A stretch of 64,000 nucleotides of DNA from Nematostella vectensis (taxonomy: Eukaryota; Cnidaria; Anthozoa; Actiniaria; Edwardsiidae): NCBI RefSeq assembly GCF_932526225.1, contig NC_064037.1:11576203-11640202 (forward strand), in the 5' to 3' direction. This document shows, one piece after another, positions 23,101-32,702 of the stretch. The position numbers and the translations under genes are program-made. Within the stretch, counting starts at the first letter, position 1. Every line of letters starts with the position of its first letter. The notes under the pieces were generated by a model, which was not told where the DNA came from, searched no databases, and saw only the letters and a list, made by a program, of their open reading frames with translations.

Positions 23101-24624
23101 GGGGCCACCCCCCCATTCTTCTGAGCGGATGTTTCTTTAGATATATATGAACGTTTTTTAAAACAACGGGTTTCAAGCGGTATATATGCAACCGACAAAA
23201 AATTTGTTGAACAGTTTTTTAAAACTGTTTTTTAAAACGCGGGGATTTAAAAATTTTTAAATCCCCGCGTTCTTATAAATAGGATTTGAAACTACCACCC
23301 ACCCGTCCCCCCTGATGCCACCAACCACCCCTACCTTCTAGACAAGTACCCACCCATCCCCCCAACTTTCCCCCCCCCCCCCCCCACTTATGGGACCACT
23401 CCCCGCCCCTGGAAAGAGACTTAATCAAGTAGAAAACGGTGGCCTCTAGTCATTCAGAGCATGTCGCAAACATTTCATTTCACGTAGGCACATACTCTAC
23501 ACACTATATGTACAGTGAAATCAATTGTCAATTTATTTCTGCATTTGCTTTTAAGATACCGCTGATTGTACCTTTGACGAGAACTGGTGTCACTGGTCTA
23601 ACGACAACACAGGCTCTAGCCCATTTCCATGGAAACGCAGTTCAGAAGGCACACCCACATCCGGTACTGGACCATCAAAAGACCATACTTCCGGTCTAGG
23701 TACGGTGATGCGCTTGTTCTAAGGATACTTAGGAACCATTTCTATCAAAAGGTAGATGAGAAGGGACCTCCAGCATTTAGAGATTATCCGAGTAAGCCAC
23801 ATAGTCCCAATGGTGGAGCTTTGTTTCGAACAAGGCCATTATGGCTGTCTGGGAATCAATCTTATCTCCCTTAAAGTCTTCGTTCTAACTTGCCTGTTGT
23901 TTTGTTTTTGTTTTGAATGTTTTAAACTCTTACCTTTTAGGAAAATATAACTTTCCCTGCATTGTTTGATACTATGGTTACAAATATAACCGAGCAGTTT
24001 TTATGTTAGGATGAATTGAATTTCTCCGTGATTCAAGCGATGTGTGACGAGACGTCTCTCAAGTCGTATCAACAGACTTGAAATAGGAAATAACCTGGGT
24101 TAACAAAAAATGATTTATTACTGATTATCCCCTTTAGGAAGTTTTGTGTACGCAGAATCCTCGTCTCCAGTTCGCCACGGCCAGACGACGCGCCTTATCA
24201 GCCAGGCGTTCCAAGCGACCTCAGCAACCTGCCTCAGCTTCTTCTATCACATGTACGGCGACGGCATCGGGGGCCTGGAAGTCTACCTCGTAAACTCATC
24301 CCGCACCATGGCCATAGTGTGGACCAGGAGGGGTAACCATGGGAACCAGTGGCTTCAGGGCTTGGTGGATATTAAGAGTAGCGATACATATCAGGTAGAT
24401 TTTAAAAGAATTCAATTTCTCTCCTGGTTGTTTGTGAGCCGATTGTCATTTTAATCGCATTTTTTCTGTTCAACCTCTTCAAGGTGATGTTTGAAGCGAT
24501 TCGCGGTACAAGTTACTATGGTGATATTGCTCTCGATGACGTCACATTCAGGAATGGTGACTGCAACTGCCCACTCCAGAAACAACAATTACGCATGCGC
24601 CAACCATCCCACGTAAGACACTAA
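17073..24624 (+). CDS. Astacin-1: secreted astacin metalloprotease with two TSP1-type repeats and a MAM domain (11 exons)
   Basis: Exons 17073-17145, 17549-17641, 18060-18197, 18600-18723, 20121-20305, 20654-20872, 22105-22275, 22732-22911, 23556-23693, 24138-24394 and 24484-24624 join in consistent phase into 572 residues. Order: signal peptide (1-18), propeptide with aspartate switch F62-E-G-D65, KR maturation site, astacin domain with zinc ligands His174/His178/His184 and Glu175 ([19 protein letters not shown]), TSP1-like repeat (about 279-334), TSP1 repeat (335-394) and MAM (395-565). The Met-turn is SLLHY, with Leu231 where the conserved Met should be, while Tyr233 is kept. It is predicted to be a secreted zymogen that cleaves extracellular proteins. 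The stop at 24622 appears to follow a frame break near 24562-24572, because a Thr-rich linker and second MAM domain lie beyond it. Confidence 0.88.
17549..17641 (+). CDS. Astacin-1 exon 2, propeptide
   Basis: Encodes [10 protein letters not shown] through ADEIIRANQ, alignable with propeptide exons of the two paralogs by length, phase (1 to 1) and the closing I-x-x-x-N-(Q/E). Confidence 0.75.
18060..18197 (+). CDS. Astacin-1 exon 3, aspartate switch and start of mature protease
   Basis: Carries LFEGDIVL (FxGD inhibitory switch), the KR cleavage site and [12 protein letters not shown], the first strand of the astacin fold. The acceptor follows a TTTCTGTCTTCTTACAG tract. Confidence 0.88.
18600..18723 (+). 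CDS. Astacin-1 exon 4, N-terminal lobe
   Basis: Encodes [19 protein letters not shown] and [10 protein letters not shown], typical of the astacin N-subdomain helix and strand. Phase 1 in, phase 2 out. Confidence 0.85.
18795..18930. repeat. Dispersed repeat, copy in astacin-1 intron 4
   Basis: Shares GTAGTGTGTAGTTCAG, TTAAGGCATGTCGTAGGCAG and TCGTGCTGTCTTAA-like blocks with a second copy at about 63505-63690 in the ABCC gene. Confidence 0.7.
19117..19822. repeat. Large tetranucleotide array (GGTA/GGTG)n
   Basis: Roughly 700 bases of GGTA and GGTG tetramers in astacin-1 intron 4, arranged in alternating blocks (GGTA runs, then GGTG runs). The complement reads as a long [10 protein letters not shown] open frame only because a tetramer without stops cycles through all frames. 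Confidence 0.97.
19898..20099 (+). mobile_element. MITE family A, complete copy with ~32-bp terminal inverted repeats
   Basis: Begins TTAAAGCCGCATTGTCACC then AGTTTACTTCCGG and ends with the complement (GTGACAATGCAGCTTTAA). It lies in astacin-1 intron 4, ending 21 bases before exon 5. Related copies are at 10613-10845 and 26193-26330. Confidence 0.85.
20121..20305 (+). CDS. Astacin-1 exon 5, zinc-binding active site
   Basis: Encodes the zinc-binding sequence [19 protein letters not shown]. Bases 20211-20298 are nearly identical (85 of 88) to the matching exon of astacin-2. Confidence 0.93.
20654..20872 (+). CDS. Astacin-1 exon 6, C-terminal lobe with altered Met-turn
   Basis: Encodes [15 protein letters not shown] through DTLYDC, completing the protease domain. 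Leu replaces the Met of the SxMHY Met-turn. Confidence 0.9.
20876..21778. repeat. Minisatellite of GGGATCTTAGGGATAC-type units
   Basis: About 900 bases of degenerate 15-17-bp units (GATACGGGATCTTAGG, GATCTATGGCATACGG). The array begins within a few bases of the exon-6 donor of astacin-1 and fills most of intron 6. Confidence 0.93.
22105..22275 (+). CDS. Astacin-1 exon 7, TSP1-like repeat 1
   Basis: Encodes [13 protein letters not shown]...RQRFCTSE, a TSP1-type module with the WSxW core. The partner exon in astacin-2 shares RQRFCTSE. Phase 1 in and out. Confidence 0.85.
22732..22911 (+). CDS. Astacin-1 exon 8, TSP1 repeat 2
   Basis: Encodes [17 protein letters not shown] followed by RTRSCDDP, a canonical thrombospondin type-1 repeat with six cysteines. 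Confidence 0.92.
23136..23405 (-). mobile_element. Dispersed element B, short copy
   Basis: Reverse complement of the element at 49905-50755: shared ATATATGAACGTTTTTT, AACGGGTTTCAAGCGGTAT and CCCACTTATGGGACCACTCC. It contains a perfect 36-base palindrome at 23236-23271 and a short CCACCC-rich tract where the other copy has a long minisatellite. Confidence 0.75.
23556..23693 (+). CDS. Astacin-1 exon 9, MAM domain part 1
   Basis: Encodes [11 protein letters not shown] through [10 protein letters not shown], the classic MAM start. Confidence 0.9.
24138..24394 (+). CDS. Astacin-1 exon 10, MAM domain part 2
   Basis: Encodes [21 protein letters not shown] (split here as [11 protein letters not shown], then [10 protein letters not shown]) and GNHGNQWLQ, the central MAM strands. 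Phase 1 in, phase 0 out. Confidence 0.9.
24484..24624 (+). CDS. Astacin-1 exon 11, MAM domain part 3 and stop after a probable frame break
   Basis: Encodes [18 protein letters not shown], ending the MAM domain, then an uncharacteristic tail to TAA at 24622-24624. One frame over, from about 24570, the DNA reads Thr/Pro-rich like the linker of astacin-2. Confidence 0.8.
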   Translation: MMFEAIRGTSYYGDIALDDVTFRNGDCNCPLQKQQLRMRQPSHVRH

Positions 24625-24826
24625 GGCGGGCTAGTTCTCAGAGCCCTTTCAATCTTTGTGCATCGTTGCTGGCACAAGAAAATAAAGAGACTGGGACCCG
24701 GTATGCGCTCAGTACCTACACAGTAACTACAACAACAATTACGGCAGCGCGCGTCACCAACTACCGAAGCACAACAACAAAAACAACAATCAAAGCAACA
24801 CGTGCCTTACATATATAAGAAATTCA
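24570..24826 (+). pseudogene. Out-of-frame Thr/Pro-rich linker remnant of astacin-1
   Basis: In the frame one base off from exon 11 the sequence is open for about 85 codons and Thr-rich near both ends ([26 protein letters not shown]). A donor C|GTAAGA at 24613 is in phase 1 in this frame, the phase needed by the next MAM-type exon at 25453. In astacin-2 the same position holds an intact Thr-rich linker. Confidence 0.65.
24681..24686 (+). terminator. Possible polyadenylation signal AATAAA
   Basis: 57 bases after the astacin-1 stop. It lies inside DNA that reads as decayed Thr-rich linker, so it may be a chance match. Confidence 0.35.
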
Positions 24827-25205
24827 AACCTGAGATTTCACCATATTCTAAAAACATACTAAAAATATTTGTGTGTTTTTTTTTTTTTACTGTGATGCGT
24901 TCTAAAATGCAGATTTCATTTGTGTTCAACAACCTTAAATCAGGCGCGTACACAGGGTGGCGACCAACAAGTGGGTCATTTCTTATTAAGGAATCTTCAA
25001 ATACTATGCTTTTTCCATATGATACCTATGACTGCGCACCCCACAGCCCCTAAGAAAATCCCGGGAACACGCTTGTTAAATGTCATTGTCATTGATCTTT
25101 TATGTGATTCTCTTCTTCTACTTCAGATTAAGAATATCCCTAAGAAGCCTTGGAACACTAAAAAATAGAAAAATTAGACGTTTTTATATAAAAAAGTGTA
25201 TATAA
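24815..25205 (+). mobile_element. Dispersed element C, copy 1, with a nested insertion
   Basis: Shares CCTGAGATTTCAC, GATGCGTTCTAAAATGCAG and AAAATTAGACGTTTTTATA blocks, in the same order, with 33500-33850. The interior (about 24940-25080) is a separate repeat also seen at about 35135-35230 (AAGTGGGTCATTTCTTA), so one element has inserted into another. Confidence 0.7.
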
Positions 25206-25452
25206 GCTATAAAGACAACATCAGCAATGACAACAACAACGAATAGACAAAATAGCTGTAATAGTAACAGCAACAACAGGGGAAAAAATGCGATATCAAT
25301 GATAAGTACACCAGCTTCAGAGCCAATAAAAAGCTGCTTAATCGCACTTCAGTTTGCGATCAGAGTCAAGGTATCACACACAAATTTCAACAAATGTGTG
25401 ATTGTATAATAATATAATAATCTCTAATAAGTTCTAATAATCTTTTCTGTAG

Positions 25453-25591
25453 CTGATGTTTGTGATTTTGGAACGTCATCCGGGACCTATTGCACTTGGT
25501 ATAATTACCCGACGGATTCTCGGACGCCGACCAGCGTGTATCGGTATAACTGGTGGCTACACTCTGGTCGAAGTCCGTGTTTCGGCACCAG
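25453..25591 (+). pseudogene. Broken exon: start of a second MAM domain of astacin-1
   Basis: After a TTTTCTGTAG acceptor the frame reads CDFGTSSGTYCTW and NWWLHSGRSP, a MAM start matching astacin-2 exon 12. It then meets an in-frame TAG at 25593. The expected (T)GPxxDHT ending appears one frame over (PGANDH, ending near 25618). The break and the missing phase-1 donor suggest decay. Confidence 0.65.
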
Positions 25592-26096
25592 GTAGAATAC
25601 CGCCTGGGGCAAACGATCACATGTAATATCTAGTATTCCTTATGTATATGAAAGGACACATATTTTTATGAACAAAACAAGCCTTCTCCCCGTAAGTTTT
25701 GAATAGCCTAGAGTTAACAAGGTTTAACAATTATAATGCTAGTTTTGAGAGCTTCAGGATTTGTTCATGGGGTGCGCAATCATACTAAAATGTATAATTT
25801 GATTAATCTTTAATAATAGATGACAGTTTTTGCCGGTCGAAGGGGGTGCAGTCACTCTAGCTATGAGACCTAGCTTTCTGCATATGATAGATGTGGTGTC
25901 GTCCTACTTGCTCCGATTCGCTCTCGTCCCTGCTCGGTGCAGGACGCCAGGCTTTCTCAAGAAGGGGCTTTACGGAAGCTAGCAGTGTGAGATGATGTGT
26001 AAACTTATCGCCAACTTGTTTCGTTTGACCCAGCAGACAATTCCAAGAGCGCCATTGATTAACAACTGTAAATGAATAGTGGATACTGCTTTACCA

Positions 26097-26330
26097 GTAA
26101 ACTGGTGACAATGCGGCTTTAAGTGACTAAGGGATCTTTTAAAGTTAAAAAAATGCCCCAGGCATCCGAAAAAGATATTTAACATGCCATCCACTCTAAA
26201 TGGTCAATTACATCCTCGAAGAAACTTGCAATAGACACACTGCTTTCAATATGTTGAAATATTTTTCGCGTTTTCCGTTAAAAATCATTGGAGATTGTTA
26301 CGTAATCGACCGGAAGTAAACTGGTGACAT
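26097..26330 (+). mobile_element. MITE family A, copy 3 (rearranged)
   Basis: Interior and 3' end (26193-26330) match 19950-20090 closely. A stray terminal piece (AAACTGGTGACAATGCGGC) at 26097-26124 is in direct rather than inverted orientation, so the left end is rearranged or belongs to a second copy. Confidence 0.75.
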
Positions 26331-26995
26331 AACAGCATACACGTTCCCGTCCTCGAGACCTGGAAACTGGGAGTTTTCACGTTGTAGTTTGAAGGAAAAC
26401 GGCTAAAGTGTATCACGCAAAATCCATTTCAGAGTACATTTCATGTCTGGCTCTTTAAATTCCAATTGTTTTCTGCCGTTCCCTTTGCCGTCACACCCGC
26501 CGATATGTCGGGACGGTTTTGTGCTGCTTAGCCGACTTTCTTGCGGCCCGACTTCTAAACATCTTACGCTACCCAACAGATTTTTTGTTGTCGAAACCTA
26601 CTTTTTTCTTCACAAATCAAAACAGTGGCCCGTTATAAATACTCTGGTAGACATCGGTGCAAAAACGGCGTGAATGTCCTATTGGGGTAAATGGATGTGA
26701 CAAAAGGCATGCGTCGGAACCCGCGCTCTAATCTTAATATACAGATTTAGGCACTGCCTAAAAGCGGAGCCAGCATTGAACTCCTTTTGTATTGACTGAT
26801 CGAAGTATTTTTGGGGGATCTAGGATCCTGCTCTTTACTGAGATTTATTGGACCAACCAAATGGATCCAGGCCTTATTCAATAATTTAAATTATGCAGTA
26901 CATCAAAGTTAACAAACACAATTCCTGGTGTAAATATGGCTGTCAAAGTTGTCAAGAGTCTAATGGTAAATTCTTATTTCCCCACCAAAGAAGTT

Positions 26996-28370
26996 CCATT
27001 ATGAATATTCTTATAATCAAAACAATACTCCGACAAGCTTTGCCCTTGTGCAGAATATTTCATGGATGTAACAGCATTTCAAAGATTCCAAAAATATATA
27101 TTTAGACTGTTTAAATGCCATACTGTAATTTGAAGGTATCAATTTAGTGGTGATTCTCTCCTTTATTGGACTGAATATTCAGAAAAAATGTCTGGAAATT
27201 AAAATCCACAAATGTATCTCCTTCAATGCATTACATATTGGTGCACCCACCCTTTACCATATAGTTGTTGTTGTTGGCCTACTCCAAAATGAATGCAATG
27301 GAGAAAAAACATCACTGACAGTGCTAAAATGCTAACTTCTAATTTCAAACCAAACCCTTTCATTGATCTATGTTTGGGGTAGAGAGGAAACAGCAAAGAA
27401 TATCAATTGACTAAAAAAATAGTCGATGAGAGAGGAGATATAAAGGAAATCAACTAAACTTGAAAGGTTTGGTGAAAAAATATAACAGTAATGAAAATAA
27501 TTTGATTGGGTATTTATTGACATTTCCCCTTTCCCATTATCTTAACCCTTCCACCACCACAGGCCTCTAAAGAGGCCAAGCCTATGCTATCCAAGCTATG
27601 TGAATATAGCTTCAAATTCTATTATTGAAAAAGAACATGGTTGCTATTTAGTGTTATATAGTTTAAGTATCTTGTCCTAAAAAAAACCTTCCCCTCATAA
27701 AAGTCCCATTAATGTACATTTGTAAAGCTACATTCTGACAAGCTTTGTCCTTACAAAGAACAAGTAATGGATTAAACAGGATTCCAAAGATATTGTATAG
27801 TTTCAGACACAGTTTTAGATGAGATGCAATACTGAAGTTTCCATGTGGTGATTTCCCATCCTCATGGGAATTAATATCTACAAATATACATCCAGTAAAG
27901 CATTATATTTTGGTGTTTTTAGAAACCCTGGATCCAACCATTCCAGTAAAATAAAACTAAACCTCTAAAATAAATGTAATGGGAAAGAGACTGACATGGA
28001 AAGGAAATCCTAAAAAAAGATATAAGTGAAAGTACTAAATAAAAATTTCTAATTTAAAAATCAAATTTGTTCATTAATTTATTTTTTGTGTAGAGGGGAA
28101 ATAGCAAATAGCATCAACTGCATAAAAATAGGAGAAGTAGGAGAAGTAAAAGGAAGAAATATGACTCTTCTTTAAATGTTTGAAAAGAAAATATAACAAT
28201 AATAATTATATGACAATTATATTCAGTACTTTCCTAAAATATTCCCATTATCTTTAGGTTGATAAAAAACTGTTTTCTTTACAGATTTATTATTTAAAAA
28301 GCAAAAGTTTGTTTTTAGTTTTATATTATATAAGTATCTTGTTCTAAAAAAACATATTGAGTGTGTACTG
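26996..28370. repeat. Two-copy direct duplication, ~708-bp period
   Basis: Paired landmarks: GACAAGCTTTG at about 27032 and 27738, ATTCCAAARAT-like, TAGTGGTGATT/TGTGGTGATT, GCATTAYATATTKGTG-like and TTCCCATTATCTT at 27532 and 28242. Divergence is high, so the duplication is old. Confidence 0.6.
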
Positions 28371-29904
28371 CTGAATCACATAGTAATGAACTAGTCATTT
28401 GAGCCCCCTCCCTTATGGTCCTGCAGAAGCCAGGGGTTAATGTGGGGTTTTAGACCACTTTTTAACCAGAATATGTCAAGAGGGGTGGTGGTATTGACTG
28501 TTTTTTACTCTTAACTTGGAAACATGCTTTTAAAAAAGTCTAATCCCCCACCCTTTCCTGGGACCATGGATGTGGGGGTACCAAATGATTAGTGAATAAG
28601 AACTCCCTACTGTTCTCTCCAAGACATGGTTTTTTTTAAAATGTCTTCCAGTCTTTAGCATTCATCTTGGCCCTCAGGTAGTTCCTGGTTCATGAAAGAG
28701 TGAAAACAATTATTTATTATATCTTTCAAAACAATCTTTTCATCAAGCCATTTATAATCTAATTAATTTTCCACAACTATTTGAAAAAAATAAACACATG
28801 AGATGCAAGATGCAGACAATAACAACAATACATATTGACAATAGGGGTTGATTTTTTTTTATCCTCGGTAAGCAAAATTTCTCTTGTAAGTTGAAAAAGT
28901 TGCTGTATCTTCTAAGGATATGTATCTTCTTAGGACTAAGAGCACAGGATATAAAGACAAGAACGGTCTTCTTTAGCAGTATTTGACAAATGCAACACGA
29001 TATTGGTTAGCCTTTATGAAATATCTCAACCCAATCAATCTGCCCTGAAGAAGTCTTATTAAAGTCGAAAATTTGGCAGAGTCAAATTTTCAACACAACC
29101 AAGAATATAGATAAAACGAAGAATGCCAAAACAAAAGCTGTTATGCTCAAATAATTTGATTACTAAATTTTAATTTAGTACTTAAAAGTACTCGCATTCT
29201 TAAAGCAAACAAAAAGGACAACAAAAGCCCAATAACTGTCATATCCTCAATAGACAATACAAATCGTCGTCCGAAACTCACCTTGCATTGTTTTTTTTTT
29301 TCGCTTTCTTGTGTTTGTGCTCGCTTTTTAATGTGAACTGCTACTTGCTTAAATTTATTAGCTAAAACCAGATAAATCTTGGCGTGAATGAATGTTAGTA
29401 GATCTCCTCTAGTTGACTTTATCCTTAAGTCACAAAATTTGAGGCAAAATAAATAATCATCGCAAATCGACGAGAACTTTTTCCCTTGCTCCGTGCTTGT
29501 ATTTAGTCGCCATTTCGGGGCCGAGTGGGGCCTGGGAGTCGCGCGGCTGACTGACTGACTGACTGGCGAGTGACACCACAGGGTACCCGCGCGATGACCA
29601 CAAAAACCAAGTCGCATACCTATACCATATTTCTATGCCTATGGAGCTACGCGCGGGGCCTGCGGCCGCGCTTGGCTCCGCTATTACTAAAACTGATGCT
29701 TACTCGCCACTTTTTTACGTTCATCTTTAGCCTCAGTCGCCTTCAGCCTTTTTCCGCCTAAAAGCGCCAAAAGCCCCTAACAACGAGCGGCTAAATGTCC
29801 ATGCAAATGAAAAGATTCGACTAAATCAGGCTATATTTATGTTATCAATATATTAGAAAATGCAACTGGTTCACAAAAAAATCTTAATACATTATTTAAT
29901 GTAG

Positions 29905-30105
29905 AGAATTTTGCCGTAAAGAAAATATTTTGCCGTGAAGAGAAAAAATTGCCGTGAAGAAAAAATTTTGCCATGAAGAAATAAGTTTTGCCGTGAAATA
30001 ATAAAGTTTTGCCGTGAGATAATAAAATTTTGCCGTGAGATAATAAAGTTCTGCCGTGAGGTAATAAAGTTTTGCCATGAAGAAAATTTTTTTGCCGTGC
30101 CCTTG
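29905..30105. repeat. Tandem repeat, ~20-22-bp unit, about 9 copies
   Basis: Unit TTTTGCCGTGAGATAATAAA with variants. Confidence 0.9.
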
Positions 30106-30974
30106 TGGGCCACCGTACTATGGAGATAAAGCGTTATTAGTATTGTTTTGTTTCTTTGTGCAGTTTTGCATAGCAAATAGATTATTTATATAGCCCTATT
30201 TATCCAACCGCTCACAATTCTAATCTAAAAAAAAAGCGTAACAGAAAATCTTATATTTATTTAAAAAAGCGTAACAGAAGAACTTATAGCGGAGCTATAA
30301 TCAAAGATTTGGTCTTTTGGAGCTCCGCTTTTAGGCAATGCCTAAATTTATATATCATTCATTAAAAGTCGACGACATCCATCATATTGGCAGCACCACA
30401 GGACTCCAAAAACAGTCTCGATTTCGCTTCTGATCTCCTCCAAACCGACTCTTTTCGCGTTTTTGGCAATCGCGCCTTCAAATATCAGGACTTCCTAGGT
30501 TGAATCTTTTCCCCGTACCCATTCGCGTAGAAAGAAAACCACTGTTAAAACTTCTATTCTGCTGGTATGCGTCGGACCTTGTGGTCTGAGTCGATATTTA
30601 GGGACATGCAGAATTAAAAAATCGACACAACACATAGTTACTTTTTATCTATATGATATTTGAAATTGTAAAAAAGCAACTCTACGTTGTGATCGACTTT
30701 TTCCCTAATTTTTTCCTCATTATTTTTAACTTGATAAAAAAGAGGACACAGGAGTCCCGAACCTTTTTTGGGAAAGCAGATTTTTTATTTTTGTAAACCG
30801 TTGTTAGTTAGCTAAACTCTTTGTTGTCTGCGAACCCACTCTCGGAGACCCAGCTGTCTATGCGGGCGCTATACCCGAAGATCACTTCCCGTGTGATTTA
30901 TCATCGGCTTAAGAAAGATCAAATCGACTCAACTCAGAAAAAATGATTTAAATTTTACAAATTGATTTTGAAAT

Positions 30975-31140
30975 ATATGTTTGTATTTTTATCTATATCC
31001 AGCAAAGTAGGATATAGATAAAAATATTTATTCCGCAAGGAAACTTCAAAATTACAATCTACGAGTGAAGTCTGGTACGTTATTGACGATATTCGATTGA
31101 AAATATCTTGTTTACTTGCTTGAATTGGCCAATGGAAATG
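30975..31140. repeat. Hairpin plus copy of dispersed repeat D
   Basis: A hairpin near 30985-31024 (TTTTATCTATATCC / GGATATAGATAAAA) is followed by a repeat also present at about 36230-36350 and, inverted, at 47960-48085 (shared TTATTGACGATAT and GATTGAAAATATCTTG). Confidence 0.75.
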
Positions 31141-31256
31141 TGTGGCATCGAGTGGGAGCATAAAATGGCGGCGTGATTGGAATTCTTTACAGTTCTTACT
31201 CAATTTAGTAAACACGTAGAATGCAAGTATCATTATGTGCCCGTCTCTTTCCTCAG

Positions 31257-31510
31257 GATATTACATTCTCTTGGAATCCTCCTCTCCTTTCACGCAAGGC
31301 ATGACGGGACGACTCGTCAGCAAACAGTACCAGGCCTCCCCGGCCATATGCTTGTCCTTCTGGTACGCAATGTATGGCTCAACGATGGGAAGCCTGTCTG
31401 TTTTCGTGTATAATACCGCTGGACGTACTAGACTGTGGTCGCGCTCGGGTGACCAAGGTCAGGAATGGAGAAAGGCCGAGATGTCAATCAGCAGTCATCT
31501 GTTCTTTAAG
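31257..31510 (+). CDS. Orphan exon: MAM domain part 2 (astacin-1 second MAM)
   Basis: After CTCTTTCCTCAG the frame is open and strongly MAM-like (AICLSFWYAMYGSTMGSLSV, WSRSGDQGQEW). Phase 1 in and phase 0 out (AAG|GTACC), identical to MAM part-2 exons of all three paralogs. It has no disabling change, yet in the current sequence no intact upstream exon joins to it. Confidence 0.75.
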
Positions 31511-31810
31511 GTACCATTAAGTGCAAGCGTGTAGGTAGGGATGGGGACAGGGGGCGTGTGATGTTCTAACCCTGCGTTCGACAACCATTTGATGTTTGAC
31601 GGGGTGGCTGATTCTCCCTCTCCCCCCCCCCCCTCCCCAATAAAAAAGAGCAAGGCTTAGGCCCTTAAAAAACAAGCAAGCAAAGCCTGGCAGAAAAAAC
31701 AGAAAAATAACCCACAAAAATCGGGAAAAAAAACGGCGGAAAAAAATTGGCCTCTTTTGCGCTTGCGTTCTTAATATCTGACCCGAACGTTCTTTTTGAT
31801 TTTGTCATAG

Positions 31811-31897
31811 ATCGTGTTTGAAGGGGTTCGTGGCAGCAGTTACCATAGTGACATAGCACTTGATGACGTCAGCGTGATATACGGAGGTTGTGGGTAA
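31811..31897 (+). CDS. Orphan exon: MAM domain part 3 with stop (astacin-1 second MAM)
   Basis: Encodes FEGVRGSSYHSDIALDDV and ends CG-stop at 31895-31897. Phase 0 in. Together with 31257-31510 it forms the last two-thirds of a MAM domain. Confidence 0.75.
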   Translation: MVFEGVRGSSYHSDIALDDVSVIYGGCG

Positions 31898-32478
31898 CCA
31901 TTTATCAGCAAGGCTGCACTCCTGAAATGGCAGGTGTTGAAGGTTTCTACGATGTAATGATTTCTCATGCGATTTTAGACTCCCTCAGTGTCTAAGCTTT
32001 ACTGAATGACCTCTCGAACATCATATTAACATTCTATATAACCATATTTGATAGATTTTCTAAGGTGTATGTAAAACATGCATCAATTAAACTTCCTACT
32101 ATTTTTCATCAACTATCTTGATATTTTCACTCATTGTGCGTTGTGTTATTTACATATAATGTGAGCCCAGTAAAATGTGATTCCTTGTTTGATTAAGGGA
32201 CTGAAATGAGCAATCATCCTATCTAATCTATCTACAAGTCAAACCTAATTTCATTGATCTACAAAAGCCGTTTGGGGTACATTCACTATGTCATGTACCT
32301 TTTGTTTACACCAATTATTATTATTTTTTGGTCCCACCTCCTAGCTTTGTAAAGATAAACATGGGGAAGTGAAGGCTTGAGTACATAAAAGAAAACAACG
32401 CCTTTTTGGTTTATGATATTCAAATATTTGTTCAGGCTTTAAAGAGTTTACAGTGTCCAAAGTGCAAATCCTTCGCAA

Positions 32479-32484
32479 AATAAA
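32479..32484 (+). terminator. Possible polyadenylation signal AATAAA (distal)
   Basis: About 580 bases beyond the stop of the orphan MAM exon and about 140 bases before the ATG of astacin-2. Confidence 0.35.
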
Positions 32485-32626
32485 CACTCAGTTTTTCACA
32501 AAAGTGTGCGTTTTAAAGTCTTGGTTACTTGGTTACAATTCGGCGAAACTCCCGCACTGGAAGATTTTCTTTTGAAGTAGTGAACCGGAGCCTTCGCGCG
32601 CCGATGAGAGCTTTTTTTCCCGAGAC

Positions 32627-32702
32627 ATGTTTTTAAGGTTGATAGTTACTCTTGGGTGGCTGTCGGGTTCTTTGACATCGCCTATAACTTCGTCTCGACA
32701 AG
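32627..32702 (+). CDS. Astacin-2 exon 1, signal peptide
   Basis: MFLRLIVTLGWLSGSLTS is a plausible signal peptide. The donor CAAG|GTCAGT is in phase 1, as in both paralogs. Confidence 0.7.

Larger units (their letters stand above)
26738..30354. mobile_element. 3.6-kb segment bounded by 33-bp terminal inverted repeats
   Basis: The left end (26738-26770, ATTTAGGCACTGCCTAAAAG then CGGAGC) and right end (30322-30354, GCTCCGCTTTTAGGCAATGC then CTAAATTTATA) are inverted copies with about three mismatches. The interior is very AT-rich, contains a roughly 700-bp direct duplication (about 26996-27670 and 27704-28370) and no transposase. It lies between MAM-type exons of astacin-1. The central part of each terminus is itself palindromic, so the pairing is less specific than its length suggests. 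Confidence 0.55.

Noticed and set aside
29147-29617. 156-residue minus-strand frame in the 3.6-kb AT-rich segment
   Set aside because: Basic low-complexity translation without a domain; no transposase motif found.
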